64,000 bases of DNA from Zonotrichia leucophrys gambelii (taxonomy: Eukaryota > Chordata > Aves > Passeriformes > Passerellidae). Every line of letters begins with the position of its first letter. Position 1 is the stretch's first letter. The notes under the pieces are model-generated. The model was not told the origin of the DNA. It was given only the letters and a program-made list of their open reading frames with translations, and made no database searches. A program made the translations under genes and the position numbers. Location of the stretch: the NCBI RefSeq assembly GCF_028769735.1, contig NC_088171.1, positions 142,001,917 to 142,065,916 of the forward strand, given 5' to 3'. Shown here one piece after another: positions 1 through 21,230 of this stretch.

Positions 1-11309
<11,309 letters not shown>

Positions 11310-12965
11310 AATCCAGGGTAAAGTGACTGGAGGAAGAAAGCATGAAAATCACAATGCCTTCAAAATCCTTGGACATGTATTATTTAATATTGTATCATGT
11401 TCTCCTCAAAATGCAATTTCCTTGATAAGCTTTTAACTTAATTTTGATTTTGTGGTTATATACATATATAATATATGTAAATATCTTTTCTTTGCAATTT
11501 AAGTTGAAAAAGGAGTTAGCTGTTTACAAAGACCATAATTAAGTGTTGACGTGGTAGATAATTGACAGTTTTGACAGAATTTCTTTCCTTGCTTTATGCA
11601 TTGCTGAGTGCACCACTAATAGTAATAAACTGAGAAGTTAAAATTGTAAACCATATGCTGCTATTATCCTTCATGCTTTTTTCTGTTCAGTAGTTCCACA
11701 GACTTTATTACTGTGAAATAGCGTAACATTCTCAATTTGGTTATTTTGTTAGGATTTGCATCTGTTCTGTTTCTGTTGCAGCTAAGATACCGGTCTGTTG
11801 ACACTTAAAAGGACACTGTAAAGGATGTCAGATCTTGATGTGTCACTATTTCTTTAATTTCAATTACTGTTGCAAGTGCCATGTTGCTCTTCTGAATTCC
11901 CTCTTTACGCCAGAATTCATTTGAACAAGTAATAACCAAATCTTGGCTTTGTTGGCTACTGCAATGCACTCAGGTAGTGAAAGCACATGTTTTTGAAAAT
12001 TTCTTCTTATTTCATTTCCTTTCTAAACCTTGAAAGTTTGGAGTTGTTCTGCTTGGTGTGTGTGTAACTGAAGTTTAACACTGCCATGAACTGAAGCACA
12101 GCAACAAACTGTATCCACTGAAACAAATTGAGTCCAGGCTATTTCCAGTAGACAGTAATCTTTAATATTACTTCTGAAAATTAATGAAAAGCACCATGAA
12201 AGTGTCCTTTTAATACTTGGAGTGTGGTGGGATTATTTTTCCTGTAGGAATTACTGCATGCTACTAAAGAGTTCATGTCTATTCCTATTGGTCACTATTC
12301 CTCTCGATGTTACCAGTGTGATTTCCTTTGCTCTTGTGCATCTGCATTTTCTCTGCCTTTCTTATGATTTGTGTGGATATCACTGTATGGCTCTGCTCTT
12401 TTGGCATGCCTAAACAATCACACGTGGGTGCAGGCAGCAGTCTGGAGAGTAGTAACAGGTTTTTATTCTTCTGTACTGGTGAAACTGTGACTCTACCTTG
12501 AAAATGACAGATTGCATAAGCTGTGTATAAACATCCATTTTATCTTGGACTGTGAAAAAAAATCTGTGGAGAGACTTTATTTAGTATTTTATTTGATGGA
12601 TATTTCAAATGACTTTTTCTTTTCCAGAAGCAAAAGTATGTATATTTTTCTAACCATGATCACTTTTGATACCCTCTTGAAATTACACTCATCATGAATA
12701 TGTCTATGTTGAAACTTTAGGGTAAAGTACTAATATTTTCAAATATCGTTATATGTGGTAACTAAATTATGCCCCTTTAAGGGTACACAAAGTTTGCAGG
12801 ATTTATACAAGTGTTTTCAAAATTTGTGACAATTTTGAAAATATTGATTAATTTTACATTTTTTATTTTTTTATATTATTTGCAGTCAGTCTCTTTAAAA
12901 TCATGGATAAAAAGTCCTGAGCCAAATACACATCCTCAGCTTACATAAATAAAAAGTTGTTATAT
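11310..12965 (+). other. SQLE: SQLE 3'UTR (inferred extent)
   Basis: AT-rich sequence follows the SQLE stop codon with no further coding exon. A proximal AATAAA is at 11624-11629 and a distal AATAAA at 12948-12953, the latter followed by a T/GT-rich stretch (TTTTTGTTGTGTGTC near 12,975) typical of a cleavage site. The extent to about 12,965 is inferred from these signals. ORFs inside it show no family features. Confidence 0.6.
12948..12953 (+). terminator. SQLE: Distal poly(A) signal AATAAA for SQLE
   Basis: Canonical hexamer followed 20-40 bp later by a GT-rich downstream element. The earlier hexamer at 11624-11629 could produce a shorter 3'UTR of about 330 nt. Confidence 0.55.
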
Positions 12966-13994
12966 CTGTAGATTATTTTTGTTGTGTGTCTCTGCTTAAA
13001 GAGTTTGGTTAAATTCTATTTTTTCTTTTTAAATGTACATATATATATAAGGACTTTTTACTCTCTTGTCCTGAATTCAGTGCCTGGTGAAGTGTCTTGA
13101 TCAGGGTAGCAATCACTTATTGGAAATTGCTGGGGGAGAGATAAATGGTGGGGGTGTGTGCGTGTGTAAGAAGGATCAGCCTGAAAATACAACCATGAAA
13201 TGGCTTCTGCCTTGTCCTCAGGGAAGAGGAAAGGCTTACTTTGGATTATCAGCCAGAGTGGGATCACTGGGACACAGCAGCACAGGATGGGGCTTCCGGC
13301 TGAGATTGCTGATGAGCTGGTCTTTGGTACATTGGCTGGGTGCCTGCTCCCACCAGCTCTGCCCCAGGGAAGAGCTGCAGGGCAGAATTTCAGGCTGTGT
13401 TCTGTGGTCCCTGACTGCAGTTATTTTCTCATGGATGCAGAGGGATGTTGGGTGGTTGTGGAGACATCATGAGAAAAGCAGTTCTTGAGTCAGCTGAGAC
13501 TAGGAAGAGTAAAGCTGGCAGAGAGTGAATCATGTCCATAGGTAAAACAGAGAAATGGAATCCAGCAGCACCACAGCATGCAACAGATGGTCTGTAAATC
13601 CTTATTTTCATTCTCTACACCTATATGCCACAAATAAAGCAGCATGTGAGGAAGGTTTTGTCACAGGCACAATTCAGAATTTGAGAGGAGCAGAATGCAG
13701 GCATATTTGATGCAACTTGTGAGTTGTCTATTTTCTAACTCTGAAGGGGTTAATTCAAAGGATTTCTACACTGCAACATTTCATGGCAATGATGTGCTGT
13801 TAGGTAAGTGTTGTGGGCACAAGGAGATAGGAGTTGTGAGATGTGGTTATCCCTCTCTTCCTAGACTGATGCAGCTGCAGCTGCTGGAGAGGAAGAAGAG
13901 AAGTAGCTACATAGTGGTGGGTCTGTAGATGTTCACATGGTGCAGGAGTATGAAAACTTGCTTGTGGTGGAAAGAGGAGACTGACAGTATCATG
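12966..13994. other. Intergenic, no recognised content
   Basis: Mixed sequence with a short TA repeat near 13,036-13,048. The overlapping ORFs at 13,087-13,488 and 13,200-13,472 have no recognisable domain or splice context. I see nothing I can name. Confidence 0.5.
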
Positions 13995-14512
13995 GAATCA
14001 TAGAATCATAAACTTTGGAACAGACAGCCAAGATCAAGTCCAAGCTTTGACTGAACACCACCATGTCAACTAAAGCATAGCACCAAATGCCATGTCCAGT
14101 TGCTTCTTGAACACTTCCAGGGGTGGTGAGTCCACACTTGCCTGAGCAGCCCATTCCAGTGCATAACCACCCTTCCAGTGAAGAAACTTCTCTGATGTAC
14201 AATGTGAACTGCACCTGGCACAGCCTGAAGCCATTTCCTCTTGTCCTGTTACTGATTGCCTGGGAGAGGAGATAGACCCTGACCTGGCTGCAGCCTCCTT
14301 TCAGGCAGTTGTAGAGAGTGATAAGGTCCCACTTGAGCCTCCTTTTCTCCAGGCTAAACACCCCCTGCTCTCTCAGCAGCTCCTCACAATATTTGTGCTC
14401 CAGACCTTTCCCAGCTCCACTTCCTTCTCTGGGCCCACTCCAGCCCCTCAGTGTCCTTCTTGTAGTGAGGGGCCCAAGACTGGACACAGGATTCAGCTGC
14501 TGCACTGCAGAC
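13995..14512 (-). repeat. CR1 3' fragment, antisense
   Basis: It begins with the tail as ATCATGGAATCATAGAATCA and continues through CR1 landmarks in reverse complement: CCACACTTGCCTGAGCAGCC, CCTCTTGTCCTGTTACTG, CTGCAGCCTCCTTTCAGGC and CTCCTTTTCTCCAGGCTAAAC. It is 5'-truncated, and a solo LTR begins a few bases beyond it at 14,519. Confidence 0.92.
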
Positions 14513-14518
14513 AGGGTA

Positions 14519-14882
14519 TGTCACCATGATATTTTCTGAAAAATCCCTTCACCAGGATTTCTTCTCCTGGGAAGCTGGGAAGCTTCAGCTTCTCCCTGTT
14601 TTGCTGCTTTGGAATGTGATTTGGAGACTGTTTACCCAGCACGTGAATTGTTCCAATTTAATGACCAGTCATGGTCCAGCTGTGTCGATGTTCTGAGAAG
14701 TCATGGGTTTTTATTATTCATTCCTTTCTAGCCTTCTGATGTATTCTTTCTCTATAGTTTAGTATAGTTTTAGTATATAATTACTTTTAATATAATATCA
14801 TAAAATAATAAATCAGCCTTCTGAGAACATGGAGTCAAATTCTCATCTCTTACCTCATCCTAGGGATCTCACAAACACCACA
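14519..14882 (+). mobile_element. Solo LTR of an avian endogenous retrovirus, sense
   Basis: A 364-bp TG..CA element, non-coding. The 5' end reads TGTCACCATGATATTTTCTG and the 3' part reads AATAATAAATCAGCCTTCTG then GAACATGGAGTC, with an AATAAA signal. Flanks AGGGTA (14513-14518) and GGGGTA (14883-14888) are a 6-bp target duplication with one mismatch, which fits an ERVK-like family. The same family occurs reversed at 19301-19685. No internal retroviral sequence is present. Confidence 0.8.
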
Positions 14883-14888
14883 GGGGTA

Positions 14889-15401
14889 GGTGGGAAAGGT
14901 GTGGAACATGCTGCCTGTACTGGCTTTCCATGTGTAATCTGTGATCTTTGCTACTTCAAAGGCTGCCCACATCCCCACCAACCTGTGTTGGTCTTTGCTG
15001 CAATACTGTTGCTGCTCATGGGTTGTTTTGTGACAGGAGGGCATTAATTTAGTGTTGGGTCATAGTCCTTGGACATACTGCTCTCTGAAACCAGCTTGTG
15101 TATTCTGCAGAAAAGTGAAATCCGTTCAATCCAGAATAAATATGGGCAGTTGATAAATTATTCATCCTGAAATTCTGGCTTGTTCAGCATGACACAGTAC
15201 TACATGGAAAATAGTGTCAGCAGCTCCTAAACAGTTCCCTGTGAAACTCCTGTGCTGTGCAGAGTGAACAGAGGCATGACTAAGCTTGCTGAGATGAAAT
15301 TACTCAAAGTACTGACAATAAAAGCTGCCATGGTATTTTAAATGGTAACTGAAATCCACTGTTAATATAAGCAAAGTAATGTAAATAGGAAAAGTAGTCC
15401 T
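14889..15401. other. Intergenic, no recognised content
   Basis: About 510 bp between the solo LTR and the large CR1. There is no recognisable repeat, RNA or exon. ORFs are short and unremarkable. Confidence 0.45.
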
Positions 15402-16109
15402 GATCATAGAATAATTTATTTTGGAAGGGATGTTTAAATCTCATCTACTCCAACGCCACTGCAATGAGCAAGGACATTTTCAGCTAGATGAGGTTGCCAG
15501 AGCCCTGTCAAGCCAGATCCTGAAAGTTTGCAGGGTTGGCTGTCTACCCTCCACCTCTGTGGGCAACCTGTTCCAGTGTCTGAACATCCTCATTGTAAAA
15601 ACATCTTTCTAGTGCTAGTATAAATCAGCCCTTTTCCTGTTTAAAACCATTGTCCCTTGTCCTATTGCAACAGGTCTTGCTGAAAAGTTTGTCCCCATCC
15701 TTCTTATAGAACACTGTCAAGTACTGGAAGGCCTCAATAAGGTCTCCCTGGAGCCTTTTTTCCAGGCTGAACATCTTTCTTAGTCTGTTTTCATTGGAGA
15801 CTGACTTCATCCTCTAAACATCATCCAGGCCCTCCTCTGGCCCTGCTTTGACAGGTTCTTCCTGTGCTGGGCACCCCAGAGCTGGATGCAGTTCTCTAGG
15901 GACAGTCTCACATGAGCAGAGCAAAGGGGGACAATCACCTCCTTTGCCCTGCTGCTTTTGATGCAGCCCAGGATACAATTGACTTTCTGGCTGTGGGTGC
16001 ACACTGCTGGGTCACGGCCAGACCCATCTACCAGCGCCCCCAAGTCCTTCTTGGCAGGGCTGCTCTTGAGCCATTTCTTCCCCAGCCTTTATAAATACTG
16101 GGAGTTTCC

Positions 16110-16379
16110 TCAGTACCTGTGCAGGACCTTGCATTTGGCCTTGCTGAACCTCATGAAGGTTCCATGGGCCCAGTCCTCAAGTCTGTCAGGGCCCCTCTGG
16201 ATGGGATCCTGGCCCTCAGGTGTGTCAGCTGCACCACTCAGCTTGGTTTCATCTGCAAACTTGTTGAGGGTGCACTCAATTCTGGTGTCTGTGTCATTGA
16301 TAAACATATTGAACAGTATTGATGCCAATACAGAGCCCTGAGAGACACCACTCATCACTATGTCTGGACATCGAGCCAT
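16110..16379 (-). pseudogene. CR1 reverse-transcriptase fragment (FADE in place of F/YADD)
   Basis: The minus strand is open for about 90 residues with the CR1 RT signature: SGVSQGSVLASILFNMFIND, then LNKFADETKLSGAADTPEG and a WAHGTFMRFSKAKCKVLH block. The catalytic aspartate pair of the F/YADD box reads Ala-Asp-Glu, so the second Asp is lost and the enzyme would be inactive. Stops flank the open stretch. Confidence 0.88.
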
Positions 16380-16692
16380 TGACCACTACCCTCTGGCTGT
16401 GACCATTGAACTAGTTCCTTATTCACAGAACTGTGCACCCACCAAATCCATAGCTCTCCAATTTAAAAAGGATGTAGCGGGGGACCTTGACAAAGGCCTT
16501 ACAGAAGTCCAGAGAGCTGGCATCTGTAGTCCTTCTCTTGTCCAAAGATGAACACACCCCTCACAGTCCTTGGTGAAGGTGTCTGGCTTGAACAGCTGAA
16601 TCACTCCCTGTTCTCCAGGTGCTCTAGCACAGCTTCTAGGAGGATCTGCTCCACGGTGTTCCCAGGCTGATGGGTCAGTAGTTCCCAGGTTC

Positions 16693-17058
16693 CTCCTTTT
16701 TACCCTTTTTAAAGATGGGTACATTTCCCTTTTTCCATTTGTGTGGACCTGACTGCCATGAATTTTTGAATATCATGGAGAGTGGCTTGGCAACTACATC
16801 AGCTAATTCCCTCAGGACTCTGGCAGGTGTAAGGGGATAGAATATAAGTAAATAAATGTAGTATGGAAAGTCATCTTACCCCCTAAAGAGTTGCAGCTGG
16901 GTTAATTATTAAAGATTAGGAGCAGGCCTGACTTTAACAGGCCACAGCTGTAGCCAATAAGAAGAGTGTTATAAAATAGTGGATTGGTTGCTTGAGGAGA
17001 ACTGGAGTCAGTTGCCTTCTGTGAGAAGAAGGAGGAGTCAGTGCTTAGAGGAGATGCC
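16693..17058 (+). repeat. Direct duplication flanking NUMT, left copy
   Basis: A 366-bp segment consisting of CR1 (16693-16827) followed by LTR (16828-17058). It is repeated in the same orientation at 17928-18292. It starts CTCCTTTTTACCCTTTTTAA in both copies and ends TGCC just before, and within, the junction. Confidence 0.93.
16828..17058 (+). mobile_element. Truncated LTR, first copy, cut by NUMT
   Basis: First about 231 bp of the LTR that is complete at 18062-18382. It starts TGTAAGGGGATAGAATATAA, includes CAGCTGTAGCCAATAAGAAG and TTATAAAATAG (CCAAT-like and TATA-like), and stops at GAGATGCC where mitochondrial sequence begins. The same GGCAGG target-site hexamer precedes it (16822-16827). 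It is almost identical to the second copy, with about two differences by hand comparison. Confidence 0.85.
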
Positions 17059-17931
17059 CATGAGCCATTGAAGCTGCCACTAAATACTTCCTAACCCAAG
17101 CAGCTGCTTCTGCCCTTGTCTTATTCTCCAGCATAACCAACGCATGACATACTGGACAGTGGGACATCACCCAGCTTGCCCACTCAACATCCTGCCTGAT
17201 CCTCACCTCAGCAATCACAATAAAACTAGAACTAGTGCCCTTCCACTTCTGATTTCCAGAAGTACTCCAAGGCTCTCCTCTCACCACCAGCCTCCTCTTA
17301 TCTACAATCATAAAACTCCCCCCAATCACACCACTCTACATAACCTCACCCTTACTAAATCCTACTCTCTTACCTATCTTAGCTATCCTCTCAGCAGCCC
17401 TAGGGGGATGAATGAGTCTCAACCAAACACAAATCTGAAAAATCTTAGCCTTTTCTTCCATCTCTTACCTAGGCTGAATAGGAATCATAATCATCTACAC
17501 CGCTAAACTCATCCTCCTCAACTTCTACCTGTACGCTGTAATAACTGCAACTGTTTTCCTCACCCTAAACACAATTAAAGTCTTAAAACTATCTGCCCTA
17601 ATAACTGCATGAACCAAAATTCTGTCCTTAAACGCAATGCTGCTCCTAACCCTGCTCTCCCTTGCAGGGCTCCCTCCCCTGGCAGGATTCCTGCCCAAAT
17701 GACTTATTATCCAGGAACTAACTAACTAAGCAAGACATAGCCCCAGCAGCCACACTTATCTCCCTCCTCTCCCTGCTAAGCCTATTCTCCTACCTTCCTC
17801 TCGCATACTGTGCAACAATTACACTCCCTCCCCACACCATGAACCATATAAAATAATGACGTACTAGCAAACCGACCAGCATTACAATTGCTATCTTAAC
17901 CACCACACCCGTCATACTCCTTCCTATCTCC
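17057..17931 (+). pseudogene. NUMT: nuclear copy of mitochondrial ND2
   Basis: About 875 bp read under the vertebrate mitochondrial code (TGA = Trp, ATA = Met) give ND2. Recognisable pieces are AIEAATKYFLTQAAASALVL, HTGQWDITQLAHSTSCLILT, LNQTQIWKILAFSSISYLGW, TATVFLTLNTIKVLKLS and LLLTLLSLAGLPPLAGFLPK. It spans roughly residues 50-340 of a protein of about 346. It is broken by a 4-bp duplication in CTAACTAACTAAG (about 17,722-17,733), which shifts the frame, and by a later in-frame TAA near 17,850. It would not encode ND2 in the nucleus, because of TGA codons and these breaks. It sits between two copies of a 365-bp CR1+LTR segment. Confidence 0.95.
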
Positions 17932-18292
17932 TTTTTACCCTTTTTAAAGACAGGTAGATTTCCCCTTTTCCAGTTGTGTGGACCTGACTGCCATGAATTT
18001 TGGATATCATGGAGAGTGGCTTGGCAGCTACATCAGCTAATTCCCTCAGGACTCTGGCAGGTGTAAGGGGATAGAATATAAGTAAATAAATGTAGTATGG
18101 AAAGTCATCTTACCCCCTAAAGAGTTGCAGCTGGGTTAATTATTAAAGATTAGGAGCAGGCCTGACTTTAACAGGCCACAGCTGTAGCCAATAAGAAGAG
18201 TGTTATAAAATAGTGGATTGGTTGCTTGAGGGGAACTGGAGTCAGTTGCCTTCTGTGAGAAGAAGGAGGAGTCAGTGCTTAGAGGAGCTGCC
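17928..18292 (+). repeat. Direct duplication flanking NUMT, right copy
   Basis: A 365-bp partner of 16693-17058. The CR1 part (17928-18061) differs from the left copy at about eight positions, while the LTR part (18062-18292) differs at about two. The left junction shares CTCC between the ND2 end (CCTATCTCC) and CR1, which suggests microhomology joining. Confidence 0.93.
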
Positions 18293-18382
18293 TACCAGAA
18301 ACATCAAGGAGGTACGAAATTCTAGCAATATGGAACCTTTACAATATAATGACAATAAAACTCTTGTGATATAATGAAAACA
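18062..18382 (+). mobile_element. Solo LTR inserted in CR1, complete copy
   Basis: A 321-bp TG..CA element from TGTAAGGGG to ATGAAAACA, with CCAATAAG, TATAAAATAG and AATAAAACTC (near 18,354) in promoter-to-poly(A) order. Perfect 6-bp target duplication GGCAGG lies at 18056-18061 and 18383-18388, and CR1 sequence resumes directly afterwards (TATCTTTTTGGGTCCTATAG). No internal proviral sequence is present. Confidence 0.92.
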
Positions 18383-19300
18383 GGCAGGTATCTTTTTGGG
18401 TCCTATAGACTTCTGTAAGTTCGGGCTACTCAGATTCCTCACAAATGTGGTCTTTTCTAATAGAGGGAATCACTTTGTTCCCTCAGTTTCCATCCTGCTG
18501 TCCATCCACTTGAGAGGTGTGGAAGAGAGGTTTCCATTGAAGACTGAGGCAAAACCTGTTGAGTAGCTCAGGCCTCTCCTCATCCCTTGTTACCAGTTTC
18601 ATGGCCTTACTTCTTTCTTTGACCCTCCTTTTCTGGTTAACAAATCTGTAAAAGTCCTTGTTATTCTTTGAGGCTTGCCAGGTTCAGTTCTAGCTGTGCC
18701 TTGGCCTTCTTCACCCTGTGCCAACACAACCAAACCTCATCCCTATAATTTCCCCAGGTTGCCTGTCCTTGTTTCCACTGCCTGTTCATTTGTTTCTTGC
18801 CCTGTAGTTTGACTAGCAGGCCCCTCCTCAGCCACACCAATCTCTTGCCCTCCTTGCCTGATTTCTTGCTCCTGGTGATTACGGTCTCTCACACTCTATG
18901 GAAAGCATCCTTAAAGATCTGGCAGCTCTCTTCTGCTGCCTTGTTCCAGAGGGTGGTTTTCAGGGGGTCCTATTTTCCTAAAATTCAGAGTCCAGATTTT
19001 ACTCTTTGCCTGACCCACATTCCTCAGGAGTGTGAACTCCACCACTGCACGATCCCTGTGGCCCAGGCAGTCTTGTTGCCTGCTGCCTCCAGTCTTGGTG
19101 TCCTAGCTGAGCTCACTGCATTCACGGCCATCAGGTCCAGCATTGTGTCCCCTCTGGCAGGGCTGGCTATTACCTGGCTGGAGAAGTTTCCCTCCAGGCA
19201 TTCCAGGATTCTCCTGCACTGCTTACAGCTTGCTGTGCTGCTTCCCCAGGAGATGTCAGGGTGGTTGAATTCCCCCAGCAGGACAGGAGTCTGTGAGTGC

Positions 19301-19685
19301 TATTGTGATGCATCTGACTCCATCTTATCAGAAGGCCAATTTATTACTTCATTATACTATGTTAAAGCATACTTTACTAAAGAATACAGAAAAGATACTT
19401 ATGGAATGCTAAAAAGATAATAATGAAAACTTGTGACTCTGGAAAGAGTCCTGACGCAGCTTGGCTCCAATTGGCCAATGAGTCAAAACAACTCACACCA
19501 GAATCCAATGAAATGATCACTTGTGGGTAAACAATCTCCAAACACATTCCAAATGAGCACAACACAGGAGAAGCAAATGAGATAAGAATAGTTTTCCTTT
19601 TCTCTGAGGCCTCTCTCACTGCCTTTCAGCTTCCCAGGAGAAAAACCCTGGGTGAGGGAATTTTTCAGAGAATGTGAATGCCAGA
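19301..19685 (-). mobile_element. Solo LTR inserted in CR1, antisense
   Basis: A 385-bp element interrupts CR1 between GACAGGAGTCTGTGAGTGC and GATGCCTCCTGCAGCTGG. Perfect 6-bp duplication GAGTGC lies at 19295-19300 and 19686-19691. Its interior is the reverse complement of the family at 14519-14882 (CATCTGACTCCATCTTATCA, GAAGGCCAATTTATTA), but its ends are diverged from TG/CA, so it appears older or mutated. Confidence 0.87.
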
Positions 19686-19691
19686 GAGTGC

Positions 19692-19933
19692 GATGCCTCC
19701 TGCAGCTGGAGCAGGAAGGCTTCATCAGCTGGTTCCCCTTCTGCAGTGGCCTGTAGTGACACCAACCACAAGGTTCCCTTCTCAATAGCCTCACTCCAGT
19801 CATGGGATCTGTCCCACCGCGTTTCAGCAATGGCAAGTAGGTTACAGCTTTCCAGCAGCATGGTGGCTTCCAGCTCATGTCTGTTGGGTTCATCGGTGTA
19901 CAGGCATTTCAGCTGGGCTGTCAGCTGTGTCAC
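19692..19933 (-). pseudogene. CR1 ORF2 endonuclease N-terminal fragment
   Basis: The minus-strand reading gives LKCLYTDEPNRHELEATMLL followed by LLAIAETRWDRSHDWSEAIE. This matches the start of CR1 ORF2, where the ET.W/RWD motif is part of the APE-type endonuclease active site. The frame is interrupted by the solo LTR at 19301-19685, so open reading across 19,616-19,691 is partly LTR sequence. Confidence 0.85.
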
Positions 19934-21230
19934 CTTCTTAGAGATTCACCCCTTAATTCCTTTGAGGTATTTCACTGGTGTTTCCCTGATTGCCTCTATT
20001 ACCCCAGGTGTCCCTGGCTCATCTCCATAAGATTTACAGTGTTCTCCAATGTAGATAACACCTCTAGAGCCGCTTGTCTGAGGGCCCTCACTAGCACTCT
20101 GTCCCTTTAACCTTGGTGCATCCTCCCACAGCTTGTCAGGGGCAAGCCTCATATTATCCCTCTTCCCTGACATGTCTAGTTTAAAGCGCTATCAATGCCC
20201 CCCCCAGGGTCCTGAGCAAAGAGCCCCTTCTCCTTCTGAGAAAGGTGAATCTCACCTGATGGCAGCAAGCCTGGTGATGGGTAGTAGCCCATCCGATTGT
20301 CAGAGGAACCAAAATTCTGGCAGTGACACCAGCCACAGAGCCATGAATTAGACTGGGTCCATCTGTTTCTTACTTATTGTTTTTGCCAGCAACTGGAAGG
20401 ATAGGGGGAAAAATTATGTGCTCCACTTCCCTTACCAACCAAGCCAAGGGGCTGAAGTCTCTTTGGATGACCCTTGGATTGGGATGTTGTGGCTTCACTG
20501 CCCCCCACATGGAAGACCAGTAATGGGTCATGGAGCTGTGTCAGGCTAGGAAGTTTCCTGGAGTTCCTGGGATCCTGACCCTGGATCTCAGGGAGGCATC
20601 AGACTTTCCTAACAGGAGCATTCATCCAGCATATTAGACCCTCTGTTCCCCTTAGAAAGGAATCACCTACAACTACAACCCAACTTTTCTTCCTCACAGA
20701 GGTGGTTGTGATGTCTTGTTTAGGCCTTTCTGACTCTGCCAATACCTCTGGTATAGCTGGACCTTCGTCCTCATCACATGCTGACTGTCATTCCACCTGC
20801 AGCGCCTCAAGCATACTGTACAGAGGCACCTGGGAGAGTGAGGTGGACAGGGAGGGATTTCATCTGCTGCCCAGGTAAGGACTTTTTATCCATTTATTCC
20901 TCTCTTTGGAGCCACTGTTTTCTGCCTGATGGGGAGGAAGATACAGGAGATCCTTGATCATATATTTTTCCTGGTGGTTGTTCCTGTCTCAGGGAGGCAG
21001 GTTCTACCAGTCTGTCTCCCTCTCAGACTCCCTGATGCTCCTGAACCATTCTGCTTCCTCCCTTCAGCTGTGCCACCAGGCAGAGCAAATCATCCACCTG
21101 GTGACACACGTGTTGTTTGTGCTGCTGTCCAACACCAGTGATGATGGTGGAACCCAACTGAGAGTGTCCTGGAATCACCATGACTGGTCCTCTCCATGCT
21201 TCCACCCAGCTGGCAGCACCAGATAAAAAG

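Larger units (their letters stand above)
15402..21230 (-). mobile_element. Near full-length CR1 retrotransposon, antisense, with nested insertions
   Basis: CR1 sequence is continuous once the insertions are removed: 15402-16827, 17932-18061, 18389-19294 and 19692 to about 21230. Read on the minus strand it runs from ORF1-like sequence (21,230-20,000), through endonuclease (about 19,930-19,000) and reverse transcriptase (about 18,400-16,100), to a 3' tail at 15,402 (TGATCATAGAATAATTTATT). The CR1 parts add up to about 3.9 kb, close to a full element of about 4.5 kb as I recall. It is dead: many stops and frameshifts, a mutated catalytic box, and three foreign insertions. The 5' end is only approximate. 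Confidence 0.88.

Noticed and set aside
13087..13488. 133-residue ORF downstream of SQLE
   Set aside because: No domain, no splice or promoter context, and an overlapping alternative ORF. Length is compatible with chance.
13990..14505. 171-residue minus-strand ORF
   Set aside because: It is CR1 3' region read in sense, with the tail repeat at one end. It is not a host gene.
17057..17931. Functional nuclear ND2
   Set aside because: It needs the mitochondrial code, has a frameshift and a stop, lacks its N-terminus, and sits inside repeats.
16828..18382. The two LTR copies as the two ends of one provirus
   Set aside because: The sequence between them is ND2 plus CR1, not retroviral, and the left LTR is truncated while CR1 flanks are duplicated with it.
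18797..19420. 207-residue plus-strand ORF as a protein gene
   Set aside because: It is the antisense frame of CR1 reverse transcriptase/endonuclease sequence and runs into the solo LTR at 19301.
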